Shown: positions 54,960 through 62,798 of the stretch, in pieces
Layout: the number at the start of each line of letters is the position of its first letter
Position numbering within the stretch: position 1 is the first letter of the stretch
Assembly: GCF_900188125.1 (NCBI RefSeq)
Contig: NZ_FZOW01000005.1
Location: 310,001 to 374,000 of the forward strand
Direction: 5' to 3'
DNA length: 64,000 nt
Source: Rhodococcoides kyotonense
GTDB lineage: Bacteria; Actinomycetota; Actinomycetes; Mycobacteriales; Mycobacteriaceae
Position numbers and translations under genes: made by a program
Notes under the pieces: model-generated
The model's input: only the letters and a program-made list of their open reading frames with translations
What the model was told of the DNA's origin: nothing
Database searches by the model: none

Positions 54960-56885
54960 GTGGCCGGCCGAATTCCTGAACGTGACATTGCCGCCATTCG
55001 CGAACGCACACGGATCGAAGACGTCGTCGGTGACTACGTCTCGCTGAAGCGCGCGGGCGGCGATTCGATGAAGGGGCTGTGCCCTTTCCACGACGAGAAG
55101 TCGCCGTCGTTCCACGTCCGGCCCAACCATGGTCACTTCCACTGCTTCGGCTGCGGTGAGGGAGGTGATGCCTACTCCTTCCTTCAGAAGATCGAGCACA
55201 TCTCGTTCGTCGAGGCCGTCGAGCAACTCGCGGATCGGTTGAACTACTCCATCAACTACGAGGGCGGGGGAACGTCGGTCCAACGTGACCGTGGAACCCG
55301 TGCGCGGTTGATCGCCGCCAACTCCGCGGCGCAGGAGTTCTATGCCGAGCGGCTGCGCGAGCCCGATGCGCAGACAGCACGTGACTACCTCACCGAACGT
55401 AACTTCGACGGCCAAGCTGCGCTCGCCTACGGCTGTGGATATGCGCCCGACGGCTGGGACACCCTCACCAAGTACCTGTTGGGCCGCGGTTTCGAGGCCA
55501 AGGAGATCATCGACGCCGGACTGGCGACGCCCGGCAAGCGCGGAACCCCCATCGACCGATTCCGGCGGCGGCTCGTGTGGCCCATCCGTAGCCAGAGTGG
55601 CGACGTCATCGGCTTCGGTGCGCGCAAGTTGTTCGACGACGACACCATGCCCGGCAAGTACATCAATACGCCGGAAACCATGCTGTACAAGAAGTCTCAG
55701 GTCTTGTTCGGCCTCGACATGGCTCGCAAGGAGATTGCGAAGTCGCACCAGGCCGTCATCGTCGAAGGCTACACCGACGTCATGGCGATGCACCTCGCGG
55801 GCGTCAAGACCGCCGTCGCGTCGTGCGGCACGGCGTTCGGCGAGGACCACCTCGCGATGCTGCGTCGACTGATGATGGACGACAGCTACTTTCGCGGCGA
55901 GGTCATCTACACGTTCGACGGTGACGCCGCCGGCCAGGCCGCCGCGATGAAGGCGTTCGAGGGTGACCAGAAGATCGCCGGTCAGACGTTCGTCGCCATC
56001 GCACCCGAGGGCATGGACCCGTGCGAACTGCGACAGAAATCAGGCGACGGGTCGGTTCGCGATCTGGTTGCCCGGCGCACTCCCATGTTCGCATTCGTCG
56101 TCAAATCGCTTCTGAGCGAACATGATCTGGATACCCCCGAGGGACGCGTCGAAGCGTTGAAGCGGACGGTGCCGGTGGTTGCACGCATCAAGGACGGGTC
56201 GCTGCGTGACGAGTACGCACGACAGCTCGCCGGGTGGACCGGCTGGGATGACACCGCGATGGTGTTGGCGCGGGTCCGTGACGAGGCCAAGAAGAATTCG
56301 CGCGGTGGGGATTCCAAGGGTAAGCGGGCGTCGTTCGAGAAGCGTCAGTCGCAGCCCGAGGTTTCCGATGGACCCGCGCGGCCGCATCCGAAAGATCCGG
56401 TGTTGTGGCCGCAGCGAGACGCTCTCAAATCGGTTCTGCAGCATCCGGCTATCGCAGGGTCGGTGTTCGACTCGTTGCCTCCGGAGACGTTCACTCAACC
56501 CGCGTACGCGGCCGTCAGTGCTGCCGTCGCAGCCGCGGGTGGCACGGCAGCCGGGCTGGGCGGGGGAGCGTGGGTCGACGCCGTCGCGAAGAAAGCCGAC
56601 GGACCCGTCGTGCAGTCGTTGGTGATGGAACTGGCCGTCGAGCACATCCCCGTCGCCGATTCCGCGCTGACGCGCTACATCGGAGGGGTTCTCGCCCGGT
56701 TGCAGGAAGTGTGGGTCGGCGAACAGGTGGCCGAGCTCAAGTCCAAAATGCAGCGCATGTCCCCGGCGGACAACCAGGACGAGTACTACGCGCTGCTCGG
56801 TGACGTCATCGCCCTCGAACAGTACCGACGCAGCCTGCTGGAACAGGCCATCGGCAACGTCGAGGACGACTCCGCCGCCGGCTAA
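54960..56885 (+). CDS. dnaG: DNA primase DnaG
   Basis: A 641-residue primase with zinc ligands Cys41, His44, Cys62 and Cys65 (CPFH...CFGC), the RNA polymerase domain with TOPRIM motifs (VIVEGYTDVMAMH, YTFDGDAAGQAAAM) and a C-terminal helicase-interaction domain. It lays RNA primers for replication. GTG start. Its stop codon overlaps the stop of the convergent small gene by two bases. Confidence 0.96.
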   Translation: MAGRIPERDIAAIRERTRIEDVVGDYVSLKRAGGDSMKGLCPFHDEKSPSFHVRPNHGHFHCFGCGEGGDAYSFLQKIEHISFVEAVEQLADRLNYSINYEGGGTSVQRDRGTRARLIAANSAAQEFYAERLREPDAQTARDYLTERNFDGQAALAYGCGYAPDGWDTLTKYLLGRGFEAKEIIDAGLATPGKRGTPIDRFRRRLVWPIRSQSGDVIGFGARKLFDDDTMPGKYINTPETMLYKKSQVLFGLDMARKEIAKSHQAVIVEGYTDVMAMHLAGVKTAVASCGTAFGEDHLAMLRRLMMDDSYFRGEVIYTFDGDAAGQAAAMKAFEGDQKIAGQTFVAIAPEGMDPCELRQKSGDGSVRDLVARRTPMFAFVVKSLLSEHDLDTPEGRVEALKRTVPVVARIKDGSLRDEYARQLAGWTGWDDTAMVLARVRDEAKKNSRGGDSKGKRASFEKRQSQPEVSDGPARPHPKDPVLWPQRDALKSVLQHPAIAGSVFDSLPPETFTQPAYAAVSAAVAAAGGTAAGLGGGAWVDAVAKKADGPVVQSLVMELAVEHIPVADSALTRYIGGVLARLQEVWVGEQVAELKSKMQRMSPADNQDEYYALLGDVIALEQYRRSLLEQAIGNVEDDSAAG

Positions 56886-57130
56886 CCCTTACGCAGCTGA
56901 TCCTGTGGGATGTACAGCTGGGTGTCCTCGTCGATGGGCTTCATCGGCTCGAGCTTCGGCTGCGTGTTGAGAGAGTCCGACAGCTTCTGACGACTGACCT
57001 CGATGACCTTCTTGGTCGCGGGGCTACCCGCGACTGCTGCGGCGGTCTTGCGGATCTGCTCGTAGCGACCACGCCCTGCCTTGGCTCCGAGTACGTACGC
57101 CGCCCCGGCAGCCAGAACCAAACGAATCAT
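56882..57130 (-). CDS. Small conserved protein, Rv2342-like
   Basis: An 82-residue protein beginning MIRLVLAAGAAYVLGAKAGRGRYEQI, a short hydrophobic helix followed by a basic region and a helical tail (KKVIEVSRQKLSD) ending in acidic residues. GGAGG eight bases upstream of the ATG at 57130 decides the start over one at 57154. It occupies the mycobacterial position after dnaG. Probably membrane-associated; function unknown. Confidence 0.72.
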   Translation of the reverse strand: MIRLVLAAGAAYVLGAKAGRGRYEQIRKTAAAVAGSPATKKVIEVSRQKLSDSLNTQPKLEPMKPIDEDTQLYIPQDQLRKG

Positions 57131-57265
57131 GGGAGTCCCTCCGATTGTCCTCACGCGTGGTCTCCATCCTGCCTGACGAGGGGCGGAGGGGGCGATTTGG
57201 TACTCACATGGGTGTGTGCGCTATTGTTTCTCTCGGCCGCACGAGAGTGCGAAGCCACGGAGTAA

Positions 57266-57338
57266 TCCCCTGTAGCTCAATTGGCAGAGCTTCCGACTGT
57301 TAATCGGACGGTTGCTGGTTCGAGTCCAGCCGGGGGAG
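57266..57338 (+). tRNA. tRNA-Asn (GTT)
   Basis: A 73-base cloverleaf. The acceptor stem TCCCCTG pairs with CGGGGGA; the D arm has AGCTCAATTGGCAGAGC, the anticodon loop CTGTTAA carries GTT (57299-57301) on a TCCGA/TCGGA stem, and the T arm reads CTGGTTCGAGTCCAG. No CCA is encoded, as usual in actinobacteria. Accessory genes begin just downstream, so it may be an integration site. Confidence 0.97.
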
Positions 57339-57344
57339 CGCGAT

Positions 57345-57388
57345 AGGCCTCCTGACCTGCATGTATGTGCGGGACAGGGGGCCTTTTT
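57345..57388 (+). terminator. Terminator after tRNA-Asn
   Basis: AGGCCTCCTG pairs with CAGGGGGCCT (one T-G pair) across a 20-base loop, followed by TTTT. It begins seven bases after the tRNA and is a good intrinsic terminator. Confidence 0.75.
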
Positions 57389-57596
57389 CGTATAGAAACA
57401 CGTGTTGGCGGGGTCGGGCGGTCAGAAATCCACGTGGTTTCGGTCAGGCGCTGGACCTGGGGCTCTGCGGTCTGTGTTCGCCGGCGTGTCACGGGTTGTC
57501 ACAACTCGTTCGAAACTCGTCCTGTGGAGGGGTCCCGTCGGTAGTCGGATCCCGGTGGCGACGAATGCTGGGGAGAGTTCGTCCCCGCGGCGTAAG
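57389..57596. other. Non-coding gap between tRNA-Asn and the antitoxin-like gene
   Basis: Several short frames cross this stretch on both strands but none has a ribosome site plus recognisable protein pattern. It includes GGGGTCCCGTCGGTAGTCGG-like G/T-rich sequence. If an island is inserted at the tRNA, its left attachment site would lie near here; I found no clear copy of the tRNA 3' end in the window. Confidence 0.35.
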
Positions 57597-57612
57597 GTAT
57601 CCGATTGGATAC
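57597..57612. promoter_or_regulatory. Inverted repeat upstream of the XRE antitoxin gene
   Basis: GTATCC-GATT-GGATAC lies 24 bases before the ATG. Antitoxins of this type usually bind such a repeat and repress their own operon. The site overlaps a likely promoter. Confidence 0.5.
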
Positions 57613-57635
57613 ATCGTTTGAGGGGGTAGCGGTTC

Positions 57636-58151
57636 ATGACTAAACGCGGGCTCGTCGAGCGTGCGCGTCGCGCTGCTGGTTTGACGCAGGGTGAGCTTGC
57701 GCGTCGGGCGCATACGTCGCGTCCGACGTTGTCGGCGTACGAGAACGGCCATAAGTCACCGTCTTTGGAGACTCTGGAGCGGTTGTTGGGGGAGGCGGGC
57801 TTCGATGTCGAGGCTGTGCCTCGTGTGGAGTTCGTGGATGTGCCGGGTGCTCGTGGTCGGGTGTTTCGGGTGCCGACGTCGTTGCCGCGGTTGGCGGTTG
57901 CCGATGCGTTGGCGACTGTGGTGTTGCCGCTGGATCTGAATTGGTCTTCGCTGGGTCAGGAGTTCAGGTTGGCGGACCGTGTGGAGCGGGCCAGGTTGTA
58001 CGAGATCGTCCTGCGGGAGGGTCGTCCGGAGGATGTGCTGCGGTACATCGATGGTGTGCTTCTGGTCGATGTGTGGCCCGAGTTGGTTGTGCCGCGTGAT
58101 GTTAGGGCGGCATGGGAGTCCGTCGTCGACGAATTGACTTCTGACACGTGA
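57636..58151 (+). CDS. XRE-family antitoxin-like DNA-binding protein
   Basis: A 171-residue protein with an N-terminal Xre helix-turn-helix (residues about 6-55: LTQGELARRAHTSRPTLSAYENGHKSPSLETLERLL) and a C-terminal domain (VVLPLDLNWSSLGQEFRLADRVERARLYEIVLREG). Proteins of this layout pair with AbiEii/MenT nucleotidyltransferase toxins. GAGGGGG precedes the ATG. Codons ending in T and G (CGT, GTG, TTG) are much commoner than in neighbours, suggesting acquisition. The partner toxin downstream is truncated, so this is probably an orphaned antitoxin. Confidence 0.82.
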   Translation: MTKRGLVERARRAAGLTQGELARRAHTSRPTLSAYENGHKSPSLETLERLLGEAGFDVEAVPRVEFVDVPGARGRVFRVPTSLPRLAVADALATVVLPLDLNWSSLGQEFRLADRVERARLYEIVLREGRPEDVLRYIDGVLLVDVWPELVVPRDVRAAWESVVDELTSDT

Positions 58152-58246
58152 GCGACGCCGGCGGGGGAGTGCTCACGGCGTTCCAGGTTCGAGTTGCCAG
58201 GTTGTTCTTCCTGTTGCCTGCCGGTGAGGGGTTTCTTGTCGCAGGT
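58148..58246 (+). pseudogene. Truncated AbiEii-type nucleotidyltransferase toxin
   Basis: The GTG start overlaps the antitoxin stop (GTGA). The first 33 codons read SDAGGGVLTAFQVRVARLFF and then LLPAGEGFLVAG, a typical AbiEii/MenT N-terminus that normally continues into GGxAL and the nucleotidyltransferase motif. From about 58247 similarity ends: the frame runs on to 58411 with unrelated residues that are antisense to the RibB-like gene. The catalytic core is absent, so no active toxin can be made. The break marks a recombination or deletion junction. Confidence 0.75.
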
Positions 58247-58288
58247 GCCGACTACCCGGAGTCGGGCTTCGCTATCCGGTCCATTCAT

Positions 58289-58879
58289 TCACAGGTAATC
58301 CAGCCGAGTAGGCGACGCGCGGGCATCGTCGTCGTCGAAGATCTCGCCGTCGTCATGCATGAGCCGACAGGCTACTGCGGCTGGATAGAAGCCATCACGA
58401 ACGACCAGTGACAAGGCCGCATCCCACACGGTGTCGACTTCTCCGCACGCGGCACCTTTGCAGCGAATGGGTGAAATGTGGCCAGGGCGAGCCAAATCCG
58501 CGTCTGTGGAACTGGCTGAACCGAGAGTCCTCATCGTGAGTGCGCGGTCGGCGCCGGATATACCGGTTGTGACTCCCACTGCGTCCACGGTCACGGTGAG
58601 CGGTAGCGTCGATCGCTCCGTTGCCAGTACCGGCTGATCGGGAATCCGGAGTTCGTCGAGACGAGTCGAAGGCATACAAGCGTGTAACAGTCCGGACGAG
58701 AAGCGGACCGCGAGACCGATTTGTCGGGCTGTTGCGTGCTGGGCGGGGAAGACCAGCAGAGCGCCGCCGGCGTCGGTGAGAATGTGTGCGCCGGCGCCGG
58801 CGAACACTCGGGCGAAACGGGTGCGCGGATCGCTGGTCGAAGCCCTACGGCATGGCGCGGGGACCGCTGTCTGGAACAC
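58289..58879 (-). CDS. RibB-like (3,4-dihydroxy-2-butanone 4-phosphate synthase) protein lacking the acidic catalytic loop
   Basis: A 196-residue protein with RibB landmarks: VRFSSGLLHACMP, the substrate-binding TGISGADRALTMR (105-117) and RPGHISPI (His134). The loop that in RibB reads RENEGD is here TDAGGA (35-40), without either glutamate, and the C-terminal HTEA motif is also missing (EVDTVWDA). Normal DHBP synthase activity is therefore doubtful; a changed activity or a decaying gene is possible. It starts 12 bases after the acyl-CoA ligase stop and is the last gene of the - strand cluster, next to the truncated toxin. Confidence 0.65.
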   Translation of the reverse strand: MFQTAVPAPCRRASTSDPRTRFARVFAGAGAHILTDAGGALLVFPAQHATARQIGLAVRFSSGLLHACMPSTRLDELRIPDQPVLATERSTLPLTVTVDAVGVTTGISGADRALTMRTLGSASSTDADLARPGHISPIRCKGAACGEVDTVWDAALSLVVRDGFYPAAVACRLMHDDGEIFDDDDARASPTRLDYL

Positions 58880-58891
58880 GATCTCGCCGAT

Positions 58892-60472
58892 CTATCCGTG
58901 CTCGACGACGCCGGTCGGCTGCCGAAGGACGCGGCGCAGTATTTTCCCAGAGGCAGATTTCGGGATGACATCGACGAAGGTGACCTCACGAATCTTCTTG
59001 TACGGCGCGACTCTGGCCTGCACGTGTTCGATCACGTCCGATCGTGTCAGTTCCGAACCTTCGGAGCGGACGACGAATGCATGGGGTGCCTCATCGCCGT
59101 TGCCCAAGGGCTGTCCGATCACGGCTGCATCGGTGATCGCGTTGTGCGACAGCAGAATTCCCTCCAGCTCGGCAGGAGCGACCTGGTAACCCTTGTACTT
59201 GATCAATTCCTTGAGTCGGTCGACGATGGTGACTGCGCCCGACGCGTCGACGACAGCGATGTCTCCGGTTCGCAGATAGCCGTCGTCGTCGAAAGCGTCT
59301 TGGGTCGCCGATGGATTGTCGAGATAGCCGATCATGACGTTGGGGCCTGTGCAGCGTAGTTCACCGGGCGAACTCGTCCCCGCAGCTGGTTGGATGTGCT
59401 CTTCGCCTGTGGCTGGGTCGACGAGTTTGCACGTCATGTTCGCGACAGTGAACCCCACCGATTCAGCGGGCACGGTGTCGATCGTTGCGGGGGCGATGTG
59501 GCTGACCGGACTCATCTCGGTCATTCCGTAGGCCTGGCGCACTTCACATCCGAGGCGGGCTCGCACGGTTGCAGCAAGTGCCGCATCGAGGGGCGCCGCC
59601 CCGGACAGTACGATTCGCACCGACGTTGTGTCGAAATTCGCCACGCGTGCGTCTTTCCCGAGCGCCACCATCACAGGCGGCGCTACCGGCAGGTGCGTGA
59701 TGCGTTCGGATTCGATGAGCGACAACGCTGCCTCGAGTGTGAACGAGCGCAAGACGACCACCGTCGCGCGCCGTCTCAACGCCAGGTTCAGCACCACGGA
59801 CATGCCGTAGATGTGCGAGAACGGAAGTAGGCCCATGACGACGTCACCGGCGTCCAGGTCCATCGCATCCTCGATCTGGCAGAGGTTGGCGATCAGGTTG
59901 TGGTGACTGAGCATCACACCTTTGGGCACGCCGGTAGTCCCTGACGAAAACGGAAGAACTGCAAGCTCGCTGCGAGAATCGATGACCGACGCGGTGCCGA
60001 GCGGTGAACATTTCTCTGCGGTAAGTGGGATGTCGTCGAGTGCGCGCATCGCTGAGGCGGCGAGTCCTGCGGTTGCTGCGCCCTCCACTGCGGTGGTCGA
60101 CACAGCTCCGTCGAAATACAGCAGTTGTGCAGCGGCCGTGATGATTTGCCGTGCTATTTCGTCAGCCGTCGACAGTGTAGTGATCGGGGTGACGACGAGC
60201 CCGGCTTTGAGGCAACCGAGATAGGCGACAATCCACCTCGCGGAGTTCGGGCCGATGAGGGCCACGACGTCGCCTCGCTGTAGTTCGCGTGGAAGTCTAT
60301 CGACGAATGTGTCGACGGCGTTCACCAATTCGCCGTAGGTCAGGGTGTCGCCGCTCGCATAATCGAGGACTGCGCGTCGTTGCAGATCCGAGGCGGAGAG
60401 GTCTCCGAGAACGTAATCGACGAGGCTGCATTCGGGGATCGTCACCGCGGGGAAGGGGCTGTGGAACGGCAT
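58892..60472 (-). CDS. Acyl-CoA/aryl-CoA ligase (4-coumarate-CoA ligase-like)
   Basis: A 526-residue adenylate-forming enzyme with the P-loop LPFSSGTTGVPKGVMLSHHN, YGMTEMSPV, the YLRTGDIAVVD hinge (Asp/Thr) and the catalytic Lys in PKSASGKILRR. It activates a carboxylic acid as adenylate and transfers it to CoA. The 4CL branch favours aryl or medium-chain acids. It lies between the flavin reductase (33 bases) and the RibB-like gene in a six-gene - strand run. Confidence 0.92.
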   Translation of the reverse strand: MPFHSPFPAVTIPECSLVDYVLGDLSASDLQRRAVLDYASGDTLTYGELVNAVDTFVDRLPRELQRGDVVALIGPNSARWIVAYLGCLKAGLVVTPITTLSTADEIARQIITAAAQLLYFDGAVSTTAVEGAATAGLAASAMRALDDIPLTAEKCSPLGTASVIDSRSELAVLPFSSGTTGVPKGVMLSHHNLIANLCQIEDAMDLDAGDVVMGLLPFSHIYGMSVVLNLALRRRATVVVLRSFTLEAALSLIESERITHLPVAPPVMVALGKDARVANFDTTSVRIVLSGAAPLDAALAATVRARLGCEVRQAYGMTEMSPVSHIAPATIDTVPAESVGFTVANMTCKLVDPATGEEHIQPAAGTSSPGELRCTGPNVMIGYLDNPSATQDAFDDDGYLRTGDIAVVDASGAVTIVDRLKELIKYKGYQVAPAELEGILLSHNAITDAAVIGQPLGNGDEAPHAFVVRSEGSELTRSDVIEHVQARVAPYKKIREVTFVDVIPKSASGKILRRVLRQPTGVVEHG

Positions 60473-60505
60473 GAGGCTCCTGGCTGAGTTCGTCTGTCGG
60501 ATCGG

Positions 60506-61012
60506 TCAGTTTTTCGAGGACAGCTGGGCGTGGGTGCCGAATTGTCGGCGATGGTAGGTCAGCGGAGCAGTCACCAGAGACTCCGTGCGGCGGACGTCGC
60601 CAGTGATGATGACGTGGTCGCCGCCGTCGACCAATTCCGCCACGTCGCAGGCGATCCAGACCGACGTGCCCTCGATGCGGGGCAGCCCGGACGAGAGGTT
60701 CCAGGGCACGTCGACGAACTTGTCTACACCCTTGGTGGCGAATTGTGCCGCGAGGCATGCCTGTTCGCTGCCCAGAATGTTGACCCCGAAGTGACCGGAA
60801 GTCGTGACGGCGCGCAGCGTGTCGGACTGTCGACTCAACGCGACCAAGACCATGGGTGGGTCCATGGACAGGGAGGAGAACGCACTCACGGTGGTGCCGA
60901 ACGGTGTGTCGGAGACTGATGCAGTGACGACGGTTACCGGTGTGCAGACAGTGGACATCGCCTCGCGTAGAGCAGTTGCGATGTCGGTATTCGAATCGAT
61001 TCGAGTGCTCAT
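60506..61012 (-). CDS. Flavin reductase domain protein (HpaC/RutF-like)
   Basis: A 168-residue flavin reductase with the family features VCTPVTVVTA, GTTVSAFSSLSMDPPMVLVALSRQSDTL and a His-Asp pair (GDHVIITGDV). Such proteins supply reduced flavin to a partner monooxygenase. No large oxygenase component is in the window; it may lie beyond the right edge. It overlaps the FAH gene by four bases. Confidence 0.9.
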   Translation of the reverse strand: MSTRIDSNTDIATALREAMSTVCTPVTVVTASVSDTPFGTTVSAFSSLSMDPPMVLVALSRQSDTLRAVTTSGHFGVNILGSEQACLAAQFATKGVDKFVDVPWNLSSGLPRIEGTSVWIACDVAELVDGGDHVIITGDVRRTESLVTAPLTYHRRQFGTHAQLSSKN

Positions 61013-61869
61013 TTCGAACCTGCGCTGTCATCGGCGACGGAGTTTCTCAATTCCATGAGTCCGGGGATTCGGATCGTGAGTTCGTCTCCGGGGGCGAGGT
61101 AGCGGGGCGGCTTCTGGCGGTGGCCGATTCCTGCAGGGGTTCCCGTTGCGATGACGTCTCCGGGGGAGAGTTCGGTGAATGTGCTGATGTAGGCGATGAT
61201 CGCGTCGATGTCGAAGACGAGATCGGCGAGTTTGCCGTGCTGTACCTGTGAGCCGTTGAGTTCGGTGACGATTTCGAGCGCGGAGGGATTCGGCACCTCG
61301 TCGCGGGTGACGATCCATGGGCCCCATGACCCGGAGCTGTCGAAATTCTTTCCGGCCGTGGCTTGTTTGCTGTGCAGCTGCCACTCGCGGACGCTGTTCT
61401 CGCCCATCACCGTATAGCCGGCAACGTGGTTCGGCGCATCGGTCGCCGAGATGTGTCGTCCCGCTTTGCCGATTACGACAGCGATCTCGCCTTCCCAGTC
61501 CAGGGTGTCCGACACGTGTGGGCGGATCAGAGGTTCTTCGTGCCCGACGAAGGACGACGGGAATCGAGTGAACAATGTGGGGTTGTCGCGGACCTCCGTG
61601 ACAACCTCTGCAGCGTGGGTGCTGAAATTCAGTCCGACGCAGAAGATCTTGCCAGGCTTCGGGATCGGTGGGAGCCAGCGGACGTTCTGAGGGTCGATGA
61701 TGGGGTAGGCCGAGAGATCGATGGTGGCGATGTCGTCGAGTTCGACAGCGCCGATCAACCCGCACAACCCATCCGGACCTGCGTACCGCGAGATATCGTG
61801 AACGACCGAACCGTCGTCGCTGGCGACCGTCAGGAGACTGTCGCCGGAGAGAACTGTGCCGAGCCTCAT
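61009..61869 (-). CDS. Fumarylacetoacetate hydrolase family protein
   Basis: A 286-residue FAH-fold protein with the metal motif in LDWEGEIAVVIGK (Glu-x-Glu) and TGTPAGIGHRQKPPRYLAPGD. Family members cleave acylpyruvates or hydrate/decarboxylate keto-enol acids at the end of aromatic or sugar-acid pathways. It overlaps the neighbours on both sides by four bases, so its step belongs with the DapA-like and flavin-dependent steps. Confidence 0.9.
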   Translation of the reverse strand: MRLGTVLSGDSLLTVASDDGSVVHDISRYAGPDGLCGLIGAVELDDIATIDLSAYPIIDPQNVRWLPPIPKPGKIFCVGLNFSTHAAEVVTEVRDNPTLFTRFPSSFVGHEEPLIRPHVSDTLDWEGEIAVVIGKAGRHISATDAPNHVAGYTVMGENSVREWQLHSKQATAGKNFDSSGSWGPWIVTRDEVPNPSALEIVTELNGSQVQHGKLADLVFDIDAIIAYISTFTELSPGDVIATGTPAGIGHRQKPPRYLAPGDELTIRIPGLMELRNSVADDSAGSK

Positions 61870-62798
61870 CGAATTTCCCTTTCACGTTCCATCAGTTCGC
61901 TTGCCCGATCGAGCAACTGGTCGACCTTGGTGATGCCGGTGTCCGTCGCCGGGATCAGAGGTGGGCGCACGTGAGCCGAGGCGATCCGTCCCTCGCGTTC
62001 GAGGACGAGTTTGGCGGTCGTCGGGTTCGTTTCGACGAACAGCAGATCCACCAACGGATGGAGGGCATAGTGGATGCGGCGTGCATCGTCGTGTTTCCCC
62101 GCCATCCAGTACTCGTACATTTCGGCCGATGCACGTGGGGCAATGTTGGACGTGGCGCTGATGTAGCCGATTCCGCCGAGTGCGAGGAGGGGCAGGCACA
62201 GAAGTTCGATACCGGACCAGACGAGTAGGCCGTCGTCGGCTGCCTCGATCACCCGCGAGAAGTGTTCGAAATCCTTTGTCGTCTCCTTGATTCCGACGAT
62301 GTTGTCGATGTCGCGGTGCAGTCGGGCGACGGTGTCGGGCGCTAGTTCGACTGCGGTCCGTGATGGGACGTTGTACATGATGATCGGTAGTGCTGGGTTG
62401 GCGCCGGCCACTCGGGCGTACCACTCGTAGAGGGCTTGCTGCGTCGGCCGCGCGTAGTAGGGGGTGATGACGAGTGCGGCGTCGGCGCCCGCGCGCTCGG
62501 CGGCGGCAGTCAGGCGTAGGGTCTCGTCGAGCTTGGCTGATCCGGTTCCGGCGATGAAAGGCACCCGGCCGTCGACGGCTTCTGCGACTGTCTCGATGGC
62601 CTGTATGCGTTCGTCGATGGTCTGCGCGCTCGGTTCGCCGGTCGAACCGCCGATCGAAATGCCATGTGTACCAGCGGAAATCTGCCATTCGACGAGCCGT
62701 CGCAGGCTGTCGACGTCGAGCTGGCCTTCTTCCGTGTACGGCGTGACGAGTGGCGCGATGGAGCCGGTGATGCGGGAGGGGTCAGTACGGAAGTTCAT
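61866..62798 (-). CDS. DapA-like class I aldolase/lyase
   Basis: A 310-residue (beta/alpha)8 enzyme of the dihydrodipicolinate synthase superfamily: ISIGGSTGEPSA (substrate carboxylate loop), YNVPSRTAVEL (catalytic Tyr) and Schiff-base Lys in GIKETTKD. Relatives include true DapA, keto-deoxy-sugar aldolases, hydroxybenzylidene-pyruvate aldolases and hydroxy-pyrroline-carboxylate deaminase. With catabolic neighbours, a role in lysine synthesis is unlikely. Overlaps both neighbours by four bases. Confidence 0.88.
   Translation of the reverse strand: MNFRTDPSRITGSIAPLVTPYTEEGQLDVDSLRRLVEWQISAGTHGISIGGSTGEPSAQTIDERIQAIETVAEAVDGRVPFIAGTGSAKLDETLRLTAAAERAGADAALVITPYYARPTQQALYEWYARVAGANPALPIIMYNVPSRTAVELAPDTVARLHRDIDNIVGIKETTKDFEHFSRVIEAADDGLLVWSGIELLCLPLLALGGIGYISATSNIAPRASAEMYEYWMAGKHDDARRIHYALHPLVDLLFVETNPTTAKLVLEREGRIASAHVRPPLIPATDTGITKVDQLLDRASELMEREREIR

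Noticed and set aside
53589-55850. 753-codon - strand frame opposite dgt and dnaG
   Set aside because: Spans two clearly coding + strand genes and shows no domain pattern.
57361-57629. Short open frames after tRNA-Asn on both strands
   Set aside because: They overlap each other and the terminator, have no ribosome sites and no protein-like pattern.
58183-58200. GGTTCGAGT inside the truncated toxin gene resembling the tRNA-Asn T-arm, a possible attachment-site duplicate
   Set aside because: Only nine bases match and they encode the expected toxin residues (QVRV); no further tRNA sequence follows.
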